A DNA stretch of 64,000 nt, from assembly GCA_016932335.1 (NCBI GenBank), contig JAFGCZ010000015.1:61367-125366 (forward strand), read 5' to 3'. A model generated the notes under the pieces. It ran no database searches. It had not been told where the DNA came from and saw only the letters and a list, made by a program, of their open reading frames with translations. A program made the position numbers and the translations under genes. The DNA comes from Opitutales bacterium. Lineage in GTDB: Bacteria > Verrucomicrobiota > Verrucomicrobiia > Opitutales > Oceanipulchritudinaceae. This document shows positions 53,344 through 62,395 of the stretch, one piece after another (position 1 is the first letter of the stretch; every line of letters begins with the position of its first letter).

Positions 53344-55374
53344 TCAAGCCTGCATCCAACTTTTCTCCAGATTCATTGGCAGGAAGGGCGCTCGCGTATG
53401 CTTGCGTCGCTTTTTCGGCGTAACTTTAATCTCCTGTTTTTTGGTTGCTCCGTGAATCAGTTCCAGAAGTTCGTTTACATGTGCTTTCAGGCGGTTTGTC
53501 TGCTCAAACAACCCTTCTGCAGCAGAGGCCGATTCGCTCGCTGCATGGGCGTTTTCCTGTACCGAAAGATCCATCTCCGAAACCGCAGAGGTAATCATGG
53601 CCAGGCCTTGATACTGATTGCGCGAGGCATTGGCAATGTCGTGAATCAGTAGATCCACCTGCCTTGTGCTGTCATACACTTTACCGAATGCGTCATTGGT
53701 GTTGCTGGCCAGTTTTACCCCTTCCCGGATTTGTGTAGTCGAGTGCTGCAGTAGTTCGCTTGTTTGGTGCGCCGCACCTGCGGCCCGCTGGGCCAGTGTT
53801 CTGACTTCTTCGGCCACTACGGCAAAGCCTGCTCCGGCTTCACCCGCACGGGCTGCTTCCACCGCGGCATTCAACGCCAGTATGTTTGTTTGAAAAGCGA
53901 TTTCATCGATTGTCTTCACAATTTTTTGTGTCGATTCACTGACCTGGGTAATGTTGTCCATCGACTCAACCAACCCTTTCATGCAACTGTCCGCCGTCTT
54001 GATTACCTCGGAGGCGTATTCCATCAACTGCTGTGCCTGGCTGGCGTTGTTCGTATTCTGCCCAGTTACCTGATTCAACTCATTTATGGAGCTGGTGGTG
54101 GTTTCCAGATTGGTCGCCTGCTGCGAGGAGCTGGTGGCAAACGACTGGCTGGTTCTCGAAACCTCATTGGCGGCACTGTGGGTTTCCTGAGTGCACAGGC
54201 TGATCGATTCCGCTATGCGGCGAATGCTCCGGTTGAGGTACGTTGTCAGCCAGGAGAATGTTCCCAGAGAGAGTAATATGGCTACAGCAAAAACCATTAA
54301 CAGGCTTGAGTTGCTCTGGTCAAAACGCGTTTCCAGAGTATTCAGCATGGTCAGCGCATCTGCTTCCTTTACTTGCACGCCGACAACCCAGTCCATCGGC
54401 TTGAAATAGGTATAGGCCAGTAAATAGACGGTATCCTCTCCGGAGGCATTCTTCTCCAGAACTCTGGTGTAGTGCACCTTTTGTTCTTCATTGGTGACTT
54501 CAACTTTTTCTGAGTCCAGAAGCACAGCCTTATCAGAACCCGGCTGCAGCACGCAACGTCCGTTTTTGAGAATAAATGCATCTCCGATTTCCGCCTCGGC
54601 CTTTTTTGCTATGTCTGCAATCAATGGAGCGGATAGACGTTCTTCAGGAACCCCCACATAAAAAATCCCAGTAACATGGTGGTTTTCATCGAAGGTTGGA
54701 CGGTAGACGGCTAGATTCTTCTGTCCCATGATCTCTCTGAACCCCGTATACGTCTTGCCTTTGAGCACTTCGGCCAGCATTGGGTTCACGGTTCCATCCT
54801 CCTCAACTGCTTTGATGTAAGTGCCCACTGCGCGTTGTTCAGTCCTTGGGTCAATAATGTTGCTGGCGATTCTCAACATATCTCCCGCTTCGTTCATGCG
54901 TTGAAAGATCGTCGAGGTCACGCCTATTTCTTCCGGTAAATCATCTACAAACGGTGCCGGGCAGTTGGGGTCGTACATCTGCCCCAGCCAGGTGCCGTCT
55001 CCCAGTGTGGCAAACGGCATGGAGACATATTCCTGATCTTCCAGTGCCACAGTGTTCTCATTGAACACGCGCCAGGGAAGCATGTTTTGTGCATCGTAAT
55101 GGACTCCGCCGCGGGAGGCCAAAAACGCATCTACCATAATGGATGTATCTTCTAGGTTTTGTTTTCCCAGATCGTAGGCAACCTCTATGTGCCGGAACAA
55201 TTGTTCCGTTCTATTAATGAGGGTGCCCCGTGCCTTTTCTGTAATACTTGTTCTGGCAATTTCCTGAATCTTCTGAGAGTTCCAGTAATTGACGCCGGTG
55301 ACAATCGCCAGAGGCAAACTTGTTAATCCCAGCCCAAGGACCAGTAGTTTTACTTTTAAGCTGATTTTTTTCAT
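53344..55374 (-). CDS. Methyl-accepting chemotaxis protein with periplasmic Cache domain
   Basis: The 676-residue product has an N-terminal TM helix (LVLGLGLTSLPLAIVTGV). A large periplasmic region (about residues 40-325) is similar to Cache_3-Cache_2 sensors (MVDAFLASRGGVHYDAQNM, FYVGVPEERLSAPL). A second TM (MVFAVAILLSLGTFSWL) leads to the MCP signalling domain with the hairpin tip IDEIAFQTNILALNAAVEAA. No clear HAMP domain lies between TM2 and the signalling helices. It should pass small-ligand signals to CheA. No che or flagellar genes are in this window. The ATG at 55374 is preferred over a GTG at 55389. Confidence 0.92.
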   Translation of the reverse strand: MKKISLKVKLLVLGLGLTSLPLAIVTGVNYWNSQKIQEIARTSITEKARGTLINRTEQLFRHIEVAYDLGKQNLEDTSIMVDAFLASRGGVHYDAQNMLPWRVFNENTVALEDQEYVSMPFATLGDGTWLGQMYDPNCPAPFVDDLPEEIGVTSTIFQRMNEAGDMLRIASNIIDPRTEQRAVGTYIKAVEEDGTVNPMLAEVLKGKTYTGFREIMGQKNLAVYRPTFDENHHVTGIFYVGVPEERLSAPLIADIAKKAEAEIGDAFILKNGRCVLQPGSDKAVLLDSEKVEVTNEEQKVHYTRVLEKNASGEDTVYLLAYTYFKPMDWVVGVQVKEADALTMLNTLETRFDQSNSSLLMVFAVAILLSLGTFSWLTTYLNRSIRRIAESISLCTQETHSAANEVSRTSQSFATSSSQQATNLETTTSSINELNQVTGQNTNNASQAQQLMEYASEVIKTADSCMKGLVESMDNITQVSESTQKIVKTIDEIAFQTNILALNAAVEAARAGEAGAGFAVVAEEVRTLAQRAAGAAHQTSELLQHSTTQIREGVKLASNTNDAFGKVYDSTRQVDLLIHDIANASRNQYQGLAMITSAVSEMDLSVQENAHAASESASAAEGLFEQTNRLKAHVNELLELIHGATKKQEIKVTPKKRRKHTRAPFLPMNLEKSWMQA

Positions 55375-55590
55375 ACCCTTACCCGCCACTAATTTCGGTT
55401 TCAGTTACGAGGTGAGTAAGTGCTTAAATGCTTTAAGATCAATGGAAATAGATTTTGCAAGCTGTTGTATTAGAGTCGCTTATTGTTACAAAAAGCCGCC
55501 GGTTTGTAATGCTTTTGTAACGTATATAAGCGTTTTACGCCTTTCTCTTCAGAGAGGTTAAAAGGGTGTAAAGAATCCTTCCTTCAACCC

Positions 55591-56490
55591 TTAATGGGTG
55601 AATATTCCCTCGCTGCGCAGTGCTTCAAGCAGCTTTAACGCAGGCTTGGCCCGGTTTAAAATATACAGGTGAATTCCCGGTGCACCATTGCGAATCAAAT
55701 CAACAATCTGTTCTTTGGCCCAATCTATCCCCACGCTTTCCATGGTGTCTTTATCATTCTCCGCCGCTTCCAGCTTTTGAGAGAGTGCCTCTGGGATTTC
55801 CGCACCGCACATCGCGCAAAATCGTTGCACCTGAGGGTAGGAGAGTGCCGGCATGATTCCCGGAATGATGGGCACTTCGATCCCGATCTTGCGGCAACGC
55901 GTTACAAAATCAAAATACTTGCTGTTATCGAAAAACAGCTGCGTTGTAATAAAGGACGCCCCGGCCTCCACCTTTTCCTTGAGGTGCAGCAGGTCTTCCT
56001 CTGCACTGGGCGATTCCGGGTGCTTTTCAGGGTAACCGGCCACTCCTAATGAAAAACCGGCAAAGGTCCGGCGGATCAGCTTTACCAGGTCGGTGGCATA
56101 GCGGGGTCCATCCGGGTGTTGCACAAAGGTATCCGATCCTTTCGGTGGATCGCCTCTGAGGGCCATCAGGTTGCAAAATCCTTCCTTCTGGTAACGCGCT
56201 ATGATCGCCGTTAGCTCTTCGTTGGAGGCACCCACACAGGTCAAGTGCGGCATCACTTCAAATCCCAGGTCCTCCTTCAGTACTTTCGCATACTGGTGCG
56301 TGCATTCCTGAGTGGAGCCTCCCGCCCCATAAGTGATCGACACAAAATCCGGCTGCAGTTGTTCGCGCAGTTCTTTGGCTACACGCAATATCCTTACGCC
56401 GCCTTCTTCGTCCTTGGGCGGAAAAAATTCAATGGACAATACCGGGCGGTTACGAACAAGAAGATCTGAGATGGGTCGATTTAAATGCAT
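55591..56490 (-). CDS. metF: 5,10-methylenetetrahydrofolate reductase
   Basis: A 299-residue FAD-dependent TIM barrel (E. coli MetF 296). The N terminus SIEFFPPKDEEGG, then SITYGAGGST, HLTCVGAS, ALRGDPP and IPGIMPALSY are characteristic. It makes 5-methyl-THF for methionine synthesis. It lies 88 bp downstream of rlmN on the same strand. An 18-bp imperfect palindrome sits a few bases before the ATG and may be an operator. Confidence 0.95.
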   Translation of the reverse strand: MHLNRPISDLLVRNRPVLSIEFFPPKDEEGGVRILRVAKELREQLQPDFVSITYGAGGSTQECTHQYAKVLKEDLGFEVMPHLTCVGASNEELTAIIARYQKEGFCNLMALRGDPPKGSDTFVQHPDGPRYATDLVKLIRRTFAGFSLGVAGYPEKHPESPSAEEDLLHLKEKVEAGASFITTQLFFDNSKYFDFVTRCRKIGIEVPIIPGIMPALSYPQVQRFCAMCGAEIPEALSQKLEAAENDKDTMESVGIDWAKEQIVDLIRNGAPGIHLYILNRAKPALKLLEALRSEGIFTH

Positions 56491-56494
56491 TACG

Positions 56495-56512
56495 CATCAA
56501 GATATCCTGATG
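56495..56512. promoter_or_regulatory. Palindrome immediately upstream of metF, possible operator
   Basis: CATCAAGATATCCTGATG is an 18-bp near-perfect palindrome (one mismatched pair) ending five bases before the metF ATG. Its position would let a bound repressor or a hairpin block transcription or ribosome entry. The shape suits a winged-helix dimer such as a methionine-cycle ArsR-type regulator, which is a guess. Confidence 0.4.
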
Positions 56513-56578
56513 AAGTGATGTGTAAAGCGCGAATGCGCTTTTTCCCGACGTTTTTCTTTTATTTCACCAATAGACTTC

Positions 56579-57682
56579 TTATGCTTCTCGCTCTCGCTCC
56601 TTTCGCAGTCGCAGTTGTCCGCATGCGGCGTCGATGGAATGCCCTTTTTCCTTTCGGATGGTGTGCGATATGTTCTCACGTCTCAATACCTCCGCAAATG
56701 CCTGTTGACGGGATAGGTTAGACCTCTCCCACGATAGTCCTTCCACTTGGTTGTAAGGTATCAGATTTACGTGAGCATGCAACCTTTTTGCGATTTCTGA
56801 TAAAGATTTTGCTTCACTCATAGAATCGTTGATTCCCTTTATCAGAATAAACTCTAACGTAAGCATTCTCCCGTGCTTTTGGCTGAATTTTTCTGCCGCC
56901 GGGATCAGTTCTTCCAGTGGATATTTGCGGTTTACCGGCATAATGCTTGAACGCGATTCGTTGGTGGCTCCGTGTAAACTGATCGCCAGACGGAACTGAA
57001 TGGGCTCTTCCGCCAGTTTCAGTATTTGCGGGACTAGCCCTGAGGTGGATATGGTAATCCTTCGTGCGCCGAAATTCATCCCCCAGTCAGCGTTCAATGC
57101 CGTGATTGCTCCCATCACCGCGTCGTAATTGGCCAGAGGTTCCCCCATTCCCATAAAGACAATGTTGTCGAAGGGTAAATTATCTGTGCTTTCAACGCCT
57201 CGGGAGGCTTCCAGATCACAAACGTGTACCAGTTGAGCGAGAATTTCGCCCGTGCTCAGGTTGCGTTTCCAACCGTCCAGTCCGGAAGCGCAGAATTTGC
57301 ATCCGTAAGCACAGCCGACTTGTGAGGAAACGCACACCGTGCTCCGCGAATCTTCCTGCCCCACGCCTTTTTGTGGGTAGCGAATGAGCACAGTCTCCAC
57401 GTAGCGGCTGTCTTCCAATTCCACCAACAGCTTCTCTGTGATGTCCCCCGCCTGCTTCGTCAATACATGCTTACTGGGCAGGAGACGGTAGTGTGTGTCC
57501 AGCCACTCCCGCATGCTTTGGGGCAGGTTCAGCATCTGTTGCCAAGAGCTCGCCCGCTTGCGGTAAACCCAGTCCAGCAGCTGCTTGCCGCGGAATGCCG
57601 GCATGCCGGCTTCTTTCAGTTGTCCGGTGAGTTCTTCCGGGGTCATTCCGTAAAGCGAAGTCTTCTGTGGCGCTGGGTTCAT
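56579..57682 (-). CDS. rlmN: Dual-specificity 23S rRNA/tRNA adenine-C2 methyltransferase
   Basis: A 367-residue radical SAM enzyme with CX3CX2C in VGCAYGCKFCASG, the conserved N-terminal Cys-bearing CVSSQ, NIVFMGMGEP, STSGLVPQI, and the C-terminal catalytic Cys in DAACGQL. RlmN methylates A2503 of 23S rRNA and A37 of some tRNAs. The N-terminal PELTGQLK-type HhH-like region (MTPEELTGQLKEAGMPAFRG) matches the family. It is divergent from exbD with a ~200-bp gap. Confidence 0.95.
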   Translation of the reverse strand: MNPAPQKTSLYGMTPEELTGQLKEAGMPAFRGKQLLDWVYRKRASSWQQMLNLPQSMREWLDTHYRLLPSKHVLTKQAGDITEKLLVELEDSRYVETVLIRYPQKGVGQEDSRSTVCVSSQVGCAYGCKFCASGLDGWKRNLSTGEILAQLVHVCDLEASRGVESTDNLPFDNIVFMGMGEPLANYDAVMGAITALNADWGMNFGARRITISTSGLVPQILKLAEEPIQFRLAISLHGATNESRSSIMPVNRKYPLEELIPAAEKFSQKHGRMLTLEFILIKGINDSMSEAKSLSEIAKRLHAHVNLIPYNQVEGLSWERSNLSRQQAFAEVLRRENISHTIRKEKGHSIDAACGQLRLRKEREREA

Positions 57683-57885
57683 GGCAGAGAGCTTGAGCTA
57701 TGCTTTTCCCGAAGACAATCCCCGAATCGCTGCCTCCCGGCCTCCCCGAGTGGAAAACTTTACAGATATACAGAAATGTTAACTATTTTTTGTTGCCCTA
57801 TTATCGAAAAATTGGCACATATCTCTTTTAAGCAGTTTGTCTGCGTAGTCTCACTTGATTCTTTAACCCCGAAACTCATTCTTTC

Positions 57886-58305
57886 ATGAGCAAACGCCGC
57901 GCAATTCGTCCTAGCGAGGATAGCACTGATATTAACATTTCTCCCATGATCGACATGGTGTTCATCTTGTTGATCTTCTTTATTGTTACGACTGTATTCG
58001 TCGATGAGAGAGGCCTCGATGTGGAGAAGCCGCGCCCCAATCCGAATCAGCAGCAGAACGATGATAAGGAAGGCCCGGTCAAGATTACCATCACGAAGAG
58101 TGGCGATCTGGTTTATAAGAACGAGAAAATTTCCCTGTCCAACATTCACCAGCGCGTTTCCGAACGCGTCCGTGAAGACCCCGAAACTCCGGTCATCATC
58201 GAATGCGATCCTTCTGTTCGCTCCAGTTTGATGATTCTCGTTATGGACGAGGCAAAACTCGGTAAAGCGCAAAAGATTAGCGTCAATACCAAAGTATCCG
58301 AATAA
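57886..58305 (+). CDS. ExbD/TolR-family protein without an adjacent ExbB
   Basis: The 139-residue product has a short cytoplasmic N terminus, one TM helix (about residues 22-39, MIDMVFILLIFFIVTTVF) with the conserved membrane Asp23, and a periplasmic domain (about 65-139). These are the features of ExbD/TolR, which with ExbB/TolQ and TonB/TolA converts the proton gradient to outer-membrane work. Usually exbB sits next door; here the gene is flanked by rlmN and a hydroxyacid dehydrogenase and is followed directly by a terminator, so it is transcribed alone. Confidence 0.88.
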   Translation: MSKRRAIRPSEDSTDINISPMIDMVFILLIFFIVTTVFVDERGLDVEKPRPNPNQQQNDDKEGPVKITITKSGDLVYKNEKISLSNIHQRVSERVREDPETPVIIECDPSVRSSLMILVMDEAKLGKAQKISVNTKVSE

Positions 58306-58311
58306 TTTTTC

Positions 58312-58339
58312 AACCCTCTGATTTTTCAGAGGGTTTTTT
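58312..58339 (+). terminator. Intrinsic terminator after exbD
   Basis: A 10-bp stem (58312-58321 with 58326-58335), TTTT loop and a T-tract through 58339, six bases after the exbD stop. Confidence 0.92.
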
Positions 58340-58390
58340 GTGTACAAAAAGAATGGTCAACCGCGCGCCTTTCCTTACGTTTGCAAAATT

Positions 58391-59344
58391 ATGAAGATCG
58401 TTGTTTTGGATGGTGGTACGTTAAGGAAACCTTTATCTGATTGGGAGCCTGTCTCTGCCTTGGGAGAATTCGTCTTTTACCAAGATACACCAAGGATGGA
58501 CGATGTTATCGTCGAACGAATTGCCGATGCCGATATTGTTCTGACCAATAAGGTCCCGCTGACAGCTTCCATTCTGCAGGCGGTTCCTTCTGTTAAATTG
58601 ATCAGTACCCTGGCCACCGGATATAATCAGGTCGATGTTGCCTGTGCCGCGACCCAAGGCATCGTTGTTTGCAACGTGCCTGCCTATTCCACAGAAACCG
58701 TAGCGCAGCACGTCTTAGCCTTTATCCTCCACTTTACCAACCGCGTGACCGAACATGCGGATTGGGTCCGCAGCGGCGCTTGGGCCGAATCTCCCTATTT
58801 CTCTTTTTGGAACGCCGAAATTCGTGAACTCCACACTCTTACCGTCGGTATTATTGGAGCCGGGGCCATTGGGCAACGGGTAGCCCAGCTTGCCGCCGCA
58901 TTTGGGGCTAAGGTGCTTATGCATTCCAGAACCCCCAAAAACATTCCCGGAGTAGAATGGGTTACGCTTGAAGAGCTTCTGGCCCGTTCCGATTTTGTTT
59001 CATTACACTGCCCATTGACGCCTCAGACACATCACCTGATGAATGCGCTGCGCTTTGCTCAAATGAAGCCCGGCGCCTGCCTCATCAACACTTCCAGAGG
59101 CGATGTGGTTGCCTCTCAGGATTTGGCCGATGCCCTCACCACGGGGCATTTGGGGGCTGCGGCCGTCGATGTCGTTTCTCAGGAGCCCATGCCTGCCGAT
59201 CATCCTTTTAACGGAGTCAAAAACCTGATCGTTACCCCGCATATGGCCTGGGCTGGGGAGGCATCCCTCAATCGTTTATTGCAGATCACCGAACAGAATA
59301 TTCGCGCCTTTATTCTGGGATCTCCGCTTCATCAAGTAAACTGA
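58391..59344 (+). CDS. D-2-hydroxyacid dehydrogenase (glycerate dehydrogenase-like)
   Basis: A 317-residue NAD-dependent enzyme with the Rossmann GIIGAGAIGQRVA and the catalytic Arg (INTSRGDVV), Glu (VVSQEPMP) and His (VTPHMAWA). NTRY-like substrate-site residues are in STLATGYNQVDV. Overall it is closest to HprA-type hydroxypyruvate/glycerate dehydrogenases, but 2-ketoacid specificity is not secure. The ATG at 58391 is used because earlier starts overlap the terminator region. Confidence 0.88.
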   Translation: MKIVVLDGGTLRKPLSDWEPVSALGEFVFYQDTPRMDDVIVERIADADIVLTNKVPLTASILQAVPSVKLISTLATGYNQVDVACAATQGIVVCNVPAYSTETVAQHVLAFILHFTNRVTEHADWVRSGAWAESPYFSFWNAEIRELHTLTVGIIGAGAIGQRVAQLAAAFGAKVLMHSRTPKNIPGVEWVTLEELLARSDFVSLHCPLTPQTHHLMNALRFAQMKPGACLINTSRGDVVASQDLADALTTGHLGAAAVDVVSQEPMPADHPFNGVKNLIVTPHMAWAGEASLNRLLQITEQNIRAFILGSPLHQVN

Positions 59345-59395
59345 TTGACTTCCCTTTGAAATATAAATGTTATTGCCTTACCAATTTCTGGATTA

Positions 59396-61258
59396 ATGAA
59401 GGATAAACTTCATCAAATTAATGAAGATCTGTCCCATGCTCAGGGGCTTGAACGCTTGCGCCTGCTTCTGCAGAAAATGCAGTGGAGCTATGATATGCGC
59501 CCTGCTCTCCTCAGAGAGCTGGTCGAACAAGCGGAACGCCTTTTCAGCGAGTTGGATTTGGCCGCTTTGCCTGTTACAGAACGGGATTGTTTGGAGATTG
59601 GCCTGGCTTACGGCAAAGCATTTGTTGCTTTTCGAGATGGAGCCTTGGATAAGGCCCTGACCTTGCTCGACCGGGTTCGCGTGAACCTGCCGCGTTGTGA
59701 GAATCAAGCCTTGGCCGGGTCTATTATTAATTTGCATACGGCCATTTCTTCGCAGATGGGCGATTTCTTGTCGGCTGTCGATGATTACCTCAAAGTGCTG
59801 GATTATAACGGTATTTCCGAGCAGGGACACCTCAGTGGCACGGCCTGTATAAGCTTGGCCATGATTTATTTGGAGATGGAGCAGTTTGAGAAAGCCGCCC
59901 ACCTTTTGGAGGAAGCCCTGCAACAGTCGGATCTGGAACCGAAATCGCTCAAGATTTATTTCCTTATCGCTCTGGGTAAGGCACACCGGGAAATGGATCA
60001 TGTCGAAACCTCCAAGGCTTACCTCTTGGAGGCTCAAAAAGTGGTTGAAAAAAGTCAGTCAGGCATTCCTCTGTGTCACGTCCGTCTGGAACTGGCCGAA
60101 ACCTATCGCGTAGATGGCATGTTTTTGGATGCCCTTAAATTGGCGCAGGATGCACTGGCTTCTGCAAGGGATCTGGATGAATGCTTCCTTATGGGGTTGG
60201 GATGTTTTTACCTGGGAATGATCTGGGGCGATGAGCGCTACTCTCAGCATCGTCTGGATGCGGCATTACCTCTTTTGAGCGAAGCGCTCACACTCTTTGA
60301 GCAGTCCCATCGCAAACCCTGGGTTCGCCGGGTGCACCTTCAGCTGTCCCGCACCTACGCCCTTTTTGGTAAATATAAGGCGGCCTTGGAGCATCACCGG
60401 ATTGCCTTCGAACAAATGTCCTCATATGCCTTTCCTGTGGAATCACTTCGGGCATTGGGTAAACTCGAAGCCAATGTTGAGCATTACAAGGAGCGGAAAA
60501 AGCACGAGCTTTTGCTCAGTGAAGTGGAGCAGCTCAGGGCTGAAAACGAGCACTTCAACAAGCTTGTCGAGAACAAGAATGAATACATCGCAATAGCGGC
60601 GCACGATTTGAAAAACCCTATTGCGGCCATCCGCGGGGTGGCCGACCTTCTTTCCCGAGATGAATCCATCCGCGGCAACTCGGTGCAGTTTCGCATGTTG
60701 CAAAACATCCGTAATTGTGCCGCCGATACCTTTGAAATCATCACCAATCTGCTTGACCTCAACCGTATGGATGTGCAGGGCGTCAGCTCCTACATCATAC
60801 CGTGTGTCCTCGGAGAGATTGCTTCCGATGTCGTTGGTTTGTTCGAAGAACGTTCGCTTGCCAAAGATATCCATATATACCTCGAGAACTCAGCTACAGA
60901 CCTGCTCGCTCTGGTTGATCCGCTCATGTATAAACAGATGCTTGGAAATCTTATTTCTAACGCCCTCAAGTTTTCCGAAAAAGGCACCAAGGTGCTGGTC
61001 TCCATCCACATCTCCGGAGGAGGAGAACACATCGAAACCGATGTCACCGACCAGGGTCCCGGTATTTCCTTGGAAGACCAGAAACGGCTCTTCCGCCGCT
61101 TTGAGAAACTGTCCAACAAACCCACTGCTGGTGAGCATTCCACCGGTCTTGGGTTGGCCATCACTAAGCAGTTTGCCAAGGCCAATCATGGCGACATCCT
61201 ATGTCTCAGCAAAGTGGGGAAGGGGACTACCTTTACCATTCGCCTGCCTCTGGCCTGA
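59396..61258 (+). CDS. Soluble histidine kinase with N-terminal TPR repeats
   Basis: The 620-residue product has about 330 residues of TPR-like helical repeats (for example FEKAAHLLEEALQQSD and FLDALKLAQDALASARD). A coiled coil (HELLLSEVEQLRAENEHF) follows, then a complete kinase core: H box IAAHDLKNPIAAIRG with His403, N box NLISNALKFSEKG, G1 DQGPGIS, F box FRRFEKLS, and G2 GLGLAITKQFAK. No TM segment is visible, so it should sense a cytoplasmic signal or protein partner through the TPRs. No response regulator lies nearby. Confidence 0.9.
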   Translation: MKDKLHQINEDLSHAQGLERLRLLLQKMQWSYDMRPALLRELVEQAERLFSELDLAALPVTERDCLEIGLAYGKAFVAFRDGALDKALTLLDRVRVNLPRCENQALAGSIINLHTAISSQMGDFLSAVDDYLKVLDYNGISEQGHLSGTACISLAMIYLEMEQFEKAAHLLEEALQQSDLEPKSLKIYFLIALGKAHREMDHVETSKAYLLEAQKVVEKSQSGIPLCHVRLELAETYRVDGMFLDALKLAQDALASARDLDECFLMGLGCFYLGMIWGDERYSQHRLDAALPLLSEALTLFEQSHRKPWVRRVHLQLSRTYALFGKYKAALEHHRIAFEQMSSYAFPVESLRALGKLEANVEHYKERKKHELLLSEVEQLRAENEHFNKLVENKNEYIAIAAHDLKNPIAAIRGVADLLSRDESIRGNSVQFRMLQNIRNCAADTFEIITNLLDLNRMDVQGVSSYIIPCVLGEIASDVVGLFEERSLAKDIHIYLENSATDLLALVDPLMYKQMLGNLISNALKFSEKGTKVLVSIHISGGGEHIETDVTDQGPGISLEDQKRLFRRFEKLSNKPTAGEHSTGLGLAITKQFAKANHGDILCLSKVGKGTTFTIRLPLA

Positions 61259-61285
61259 CTTTTATTTTCTTGCTGCTGTAATACA

Positions 61286-61319
61286 AAAAAGCCCGCCGAA
61301 GTATTTCGACGGGCTTTTT
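61286..61319. terminator. Bidirectional intrinsic terminator
   Basis: A 10-bp outer stem (61286-61295 with 61310-61319) with further imperfect pairing inside, between the convergent histidine kinase and mdh genes. Confidence 0.88.
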
Positions 61320-61338
61320 CCTTTTAAAGAGAGATATC

Positions 61339-62319
61339 TCAGAGCATATCCTTCACGGTTTCGCGCTCGCCTACGAGTTCGTCTACCGTGATCTTCAGCA
61401 TGCCCTTGGCGTAGTCGTTCAATTCAACTCCCTGAACGATTTCCCACTTTTCACCGGTGTAGGTGATGGGGAAGGAGCTGATCAGACCTTCGGGTACCCC
61501 ATAGCTGCCGTCGGAGCAAACAGCTACGCTGCGCCAGTCACCGGCGGGTGTGGCAAAGTGCAGGTCGTGCACGGTGTCAACTACACCATTGGCGGCGGAA
61601 GCAGCACTGGAAGCACCGCGGGCGGCAATGATAGCGGCACCGCGTTTGCCCACTGTGGGCACAAATGTGTCCTTCAACCAAGCTTCGTCACCAATCACTT
61701 CAGCAGCGCTCTTGCCGCCGATCTTGGCATTGTAGAAGTCGGGATACATTGTCGGGGAGTGGTTGCCCCAAATAGCCAGGTTGCTCACTTCGGTGATGTC
61801 TACACCGGCCTTCTGGGCCAGCTGAGTCTTGGCACGGTTTTCGTCCAGGCGTGTCATGGCAAACCAACGGTCCTTGGGCACGTCGGGTGCATTGTTCATG
61901 GCAATCAGGCAGTTGGTGTTGCAGGGGTTGCCCACAACAAGAATGCGTACATCCTTGGCTGCATTGTCATTGATGGCCTTACCCTGGCCGGTAAAGATCT
62001 TGCCGTTGTCCTTCAACAGATCGGCGCGTTCCATCCCCGGGCCGCGTGGCTTGGAGCCTACGAGCAATGCCCAGTTTACGTCTTTAAAGCCTTCGTTCAG
62101 GTCGGCTGTGGCAACTACATCCTTCAACAGGGGGAAGGCACAGTCTTCCAGCTCCATCACTACACCCTGGAGCGCTCCAAGGGCAGGTGCTATTTCGATA
62201 AGGTTGAGGGCCACGGGTTGATCGGGGCCAAACATGGCTCCGGATGCGATACGGAAAAGGAGCGCATAACCGATGTTACCGGCGGCTCCCGTTACTGCTA
62301 CTCTGATAGGATCTTTCAT
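61339..62319 (-). CDS. mdh: Malate dehydrogenase (NAD, ~326-residue type)
   Basis: A 326-residue protein with [19 protein letters not shown] as the NAD-binding start, [20 protein letters not shown] with the substrate Arg residues, and [16 protein letters not shown] with the catalytic His. It reversibly oxidises malate to oxaloacetate, completing the TCA step alongside sucAB-lpd. The type is the dimeric cytosolic-like Mdh used by many bacteria. It lies 76 bp downstream of the DAHP synthase gene on the same strand. Confidence 0.95.
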   Translation of the reverse strand: MKDPIRVAVTGAAGNIGYALLFRIASGAMFGPDQPVALNLIEIAPALGALQGVVMELEDCAFPLLKDVVATADLNEGFKDVNWALLVGSKPRGPGMERADLLKDNGKIFTGQGKAINDNAAKDVRILVVGNPCNTNCLIAMNNAPDVPKDRWFAMTRLDENRAKTQLAQKAGVDITEVSNLAIWGNHSPTMYPDFYNAKIGGKSAAEVIGDEAWLKDTFVPTVGKRGAAIIAARGASSAASAANGVVDTVHDLHFATPAGDWRSVAVCSDGSYGVPEGLISSFPITYTGEKWEIVQGVELNDYAKGMLKITVDELVGERETVKDML

Positions 62320-62395
62320 GGTTAAGATAAAGGTTCTCTTTAAGTTAGAGATTCCCTTACGGGAATCAATCCTTAAGCGCTTTTATTTCTCTGCC

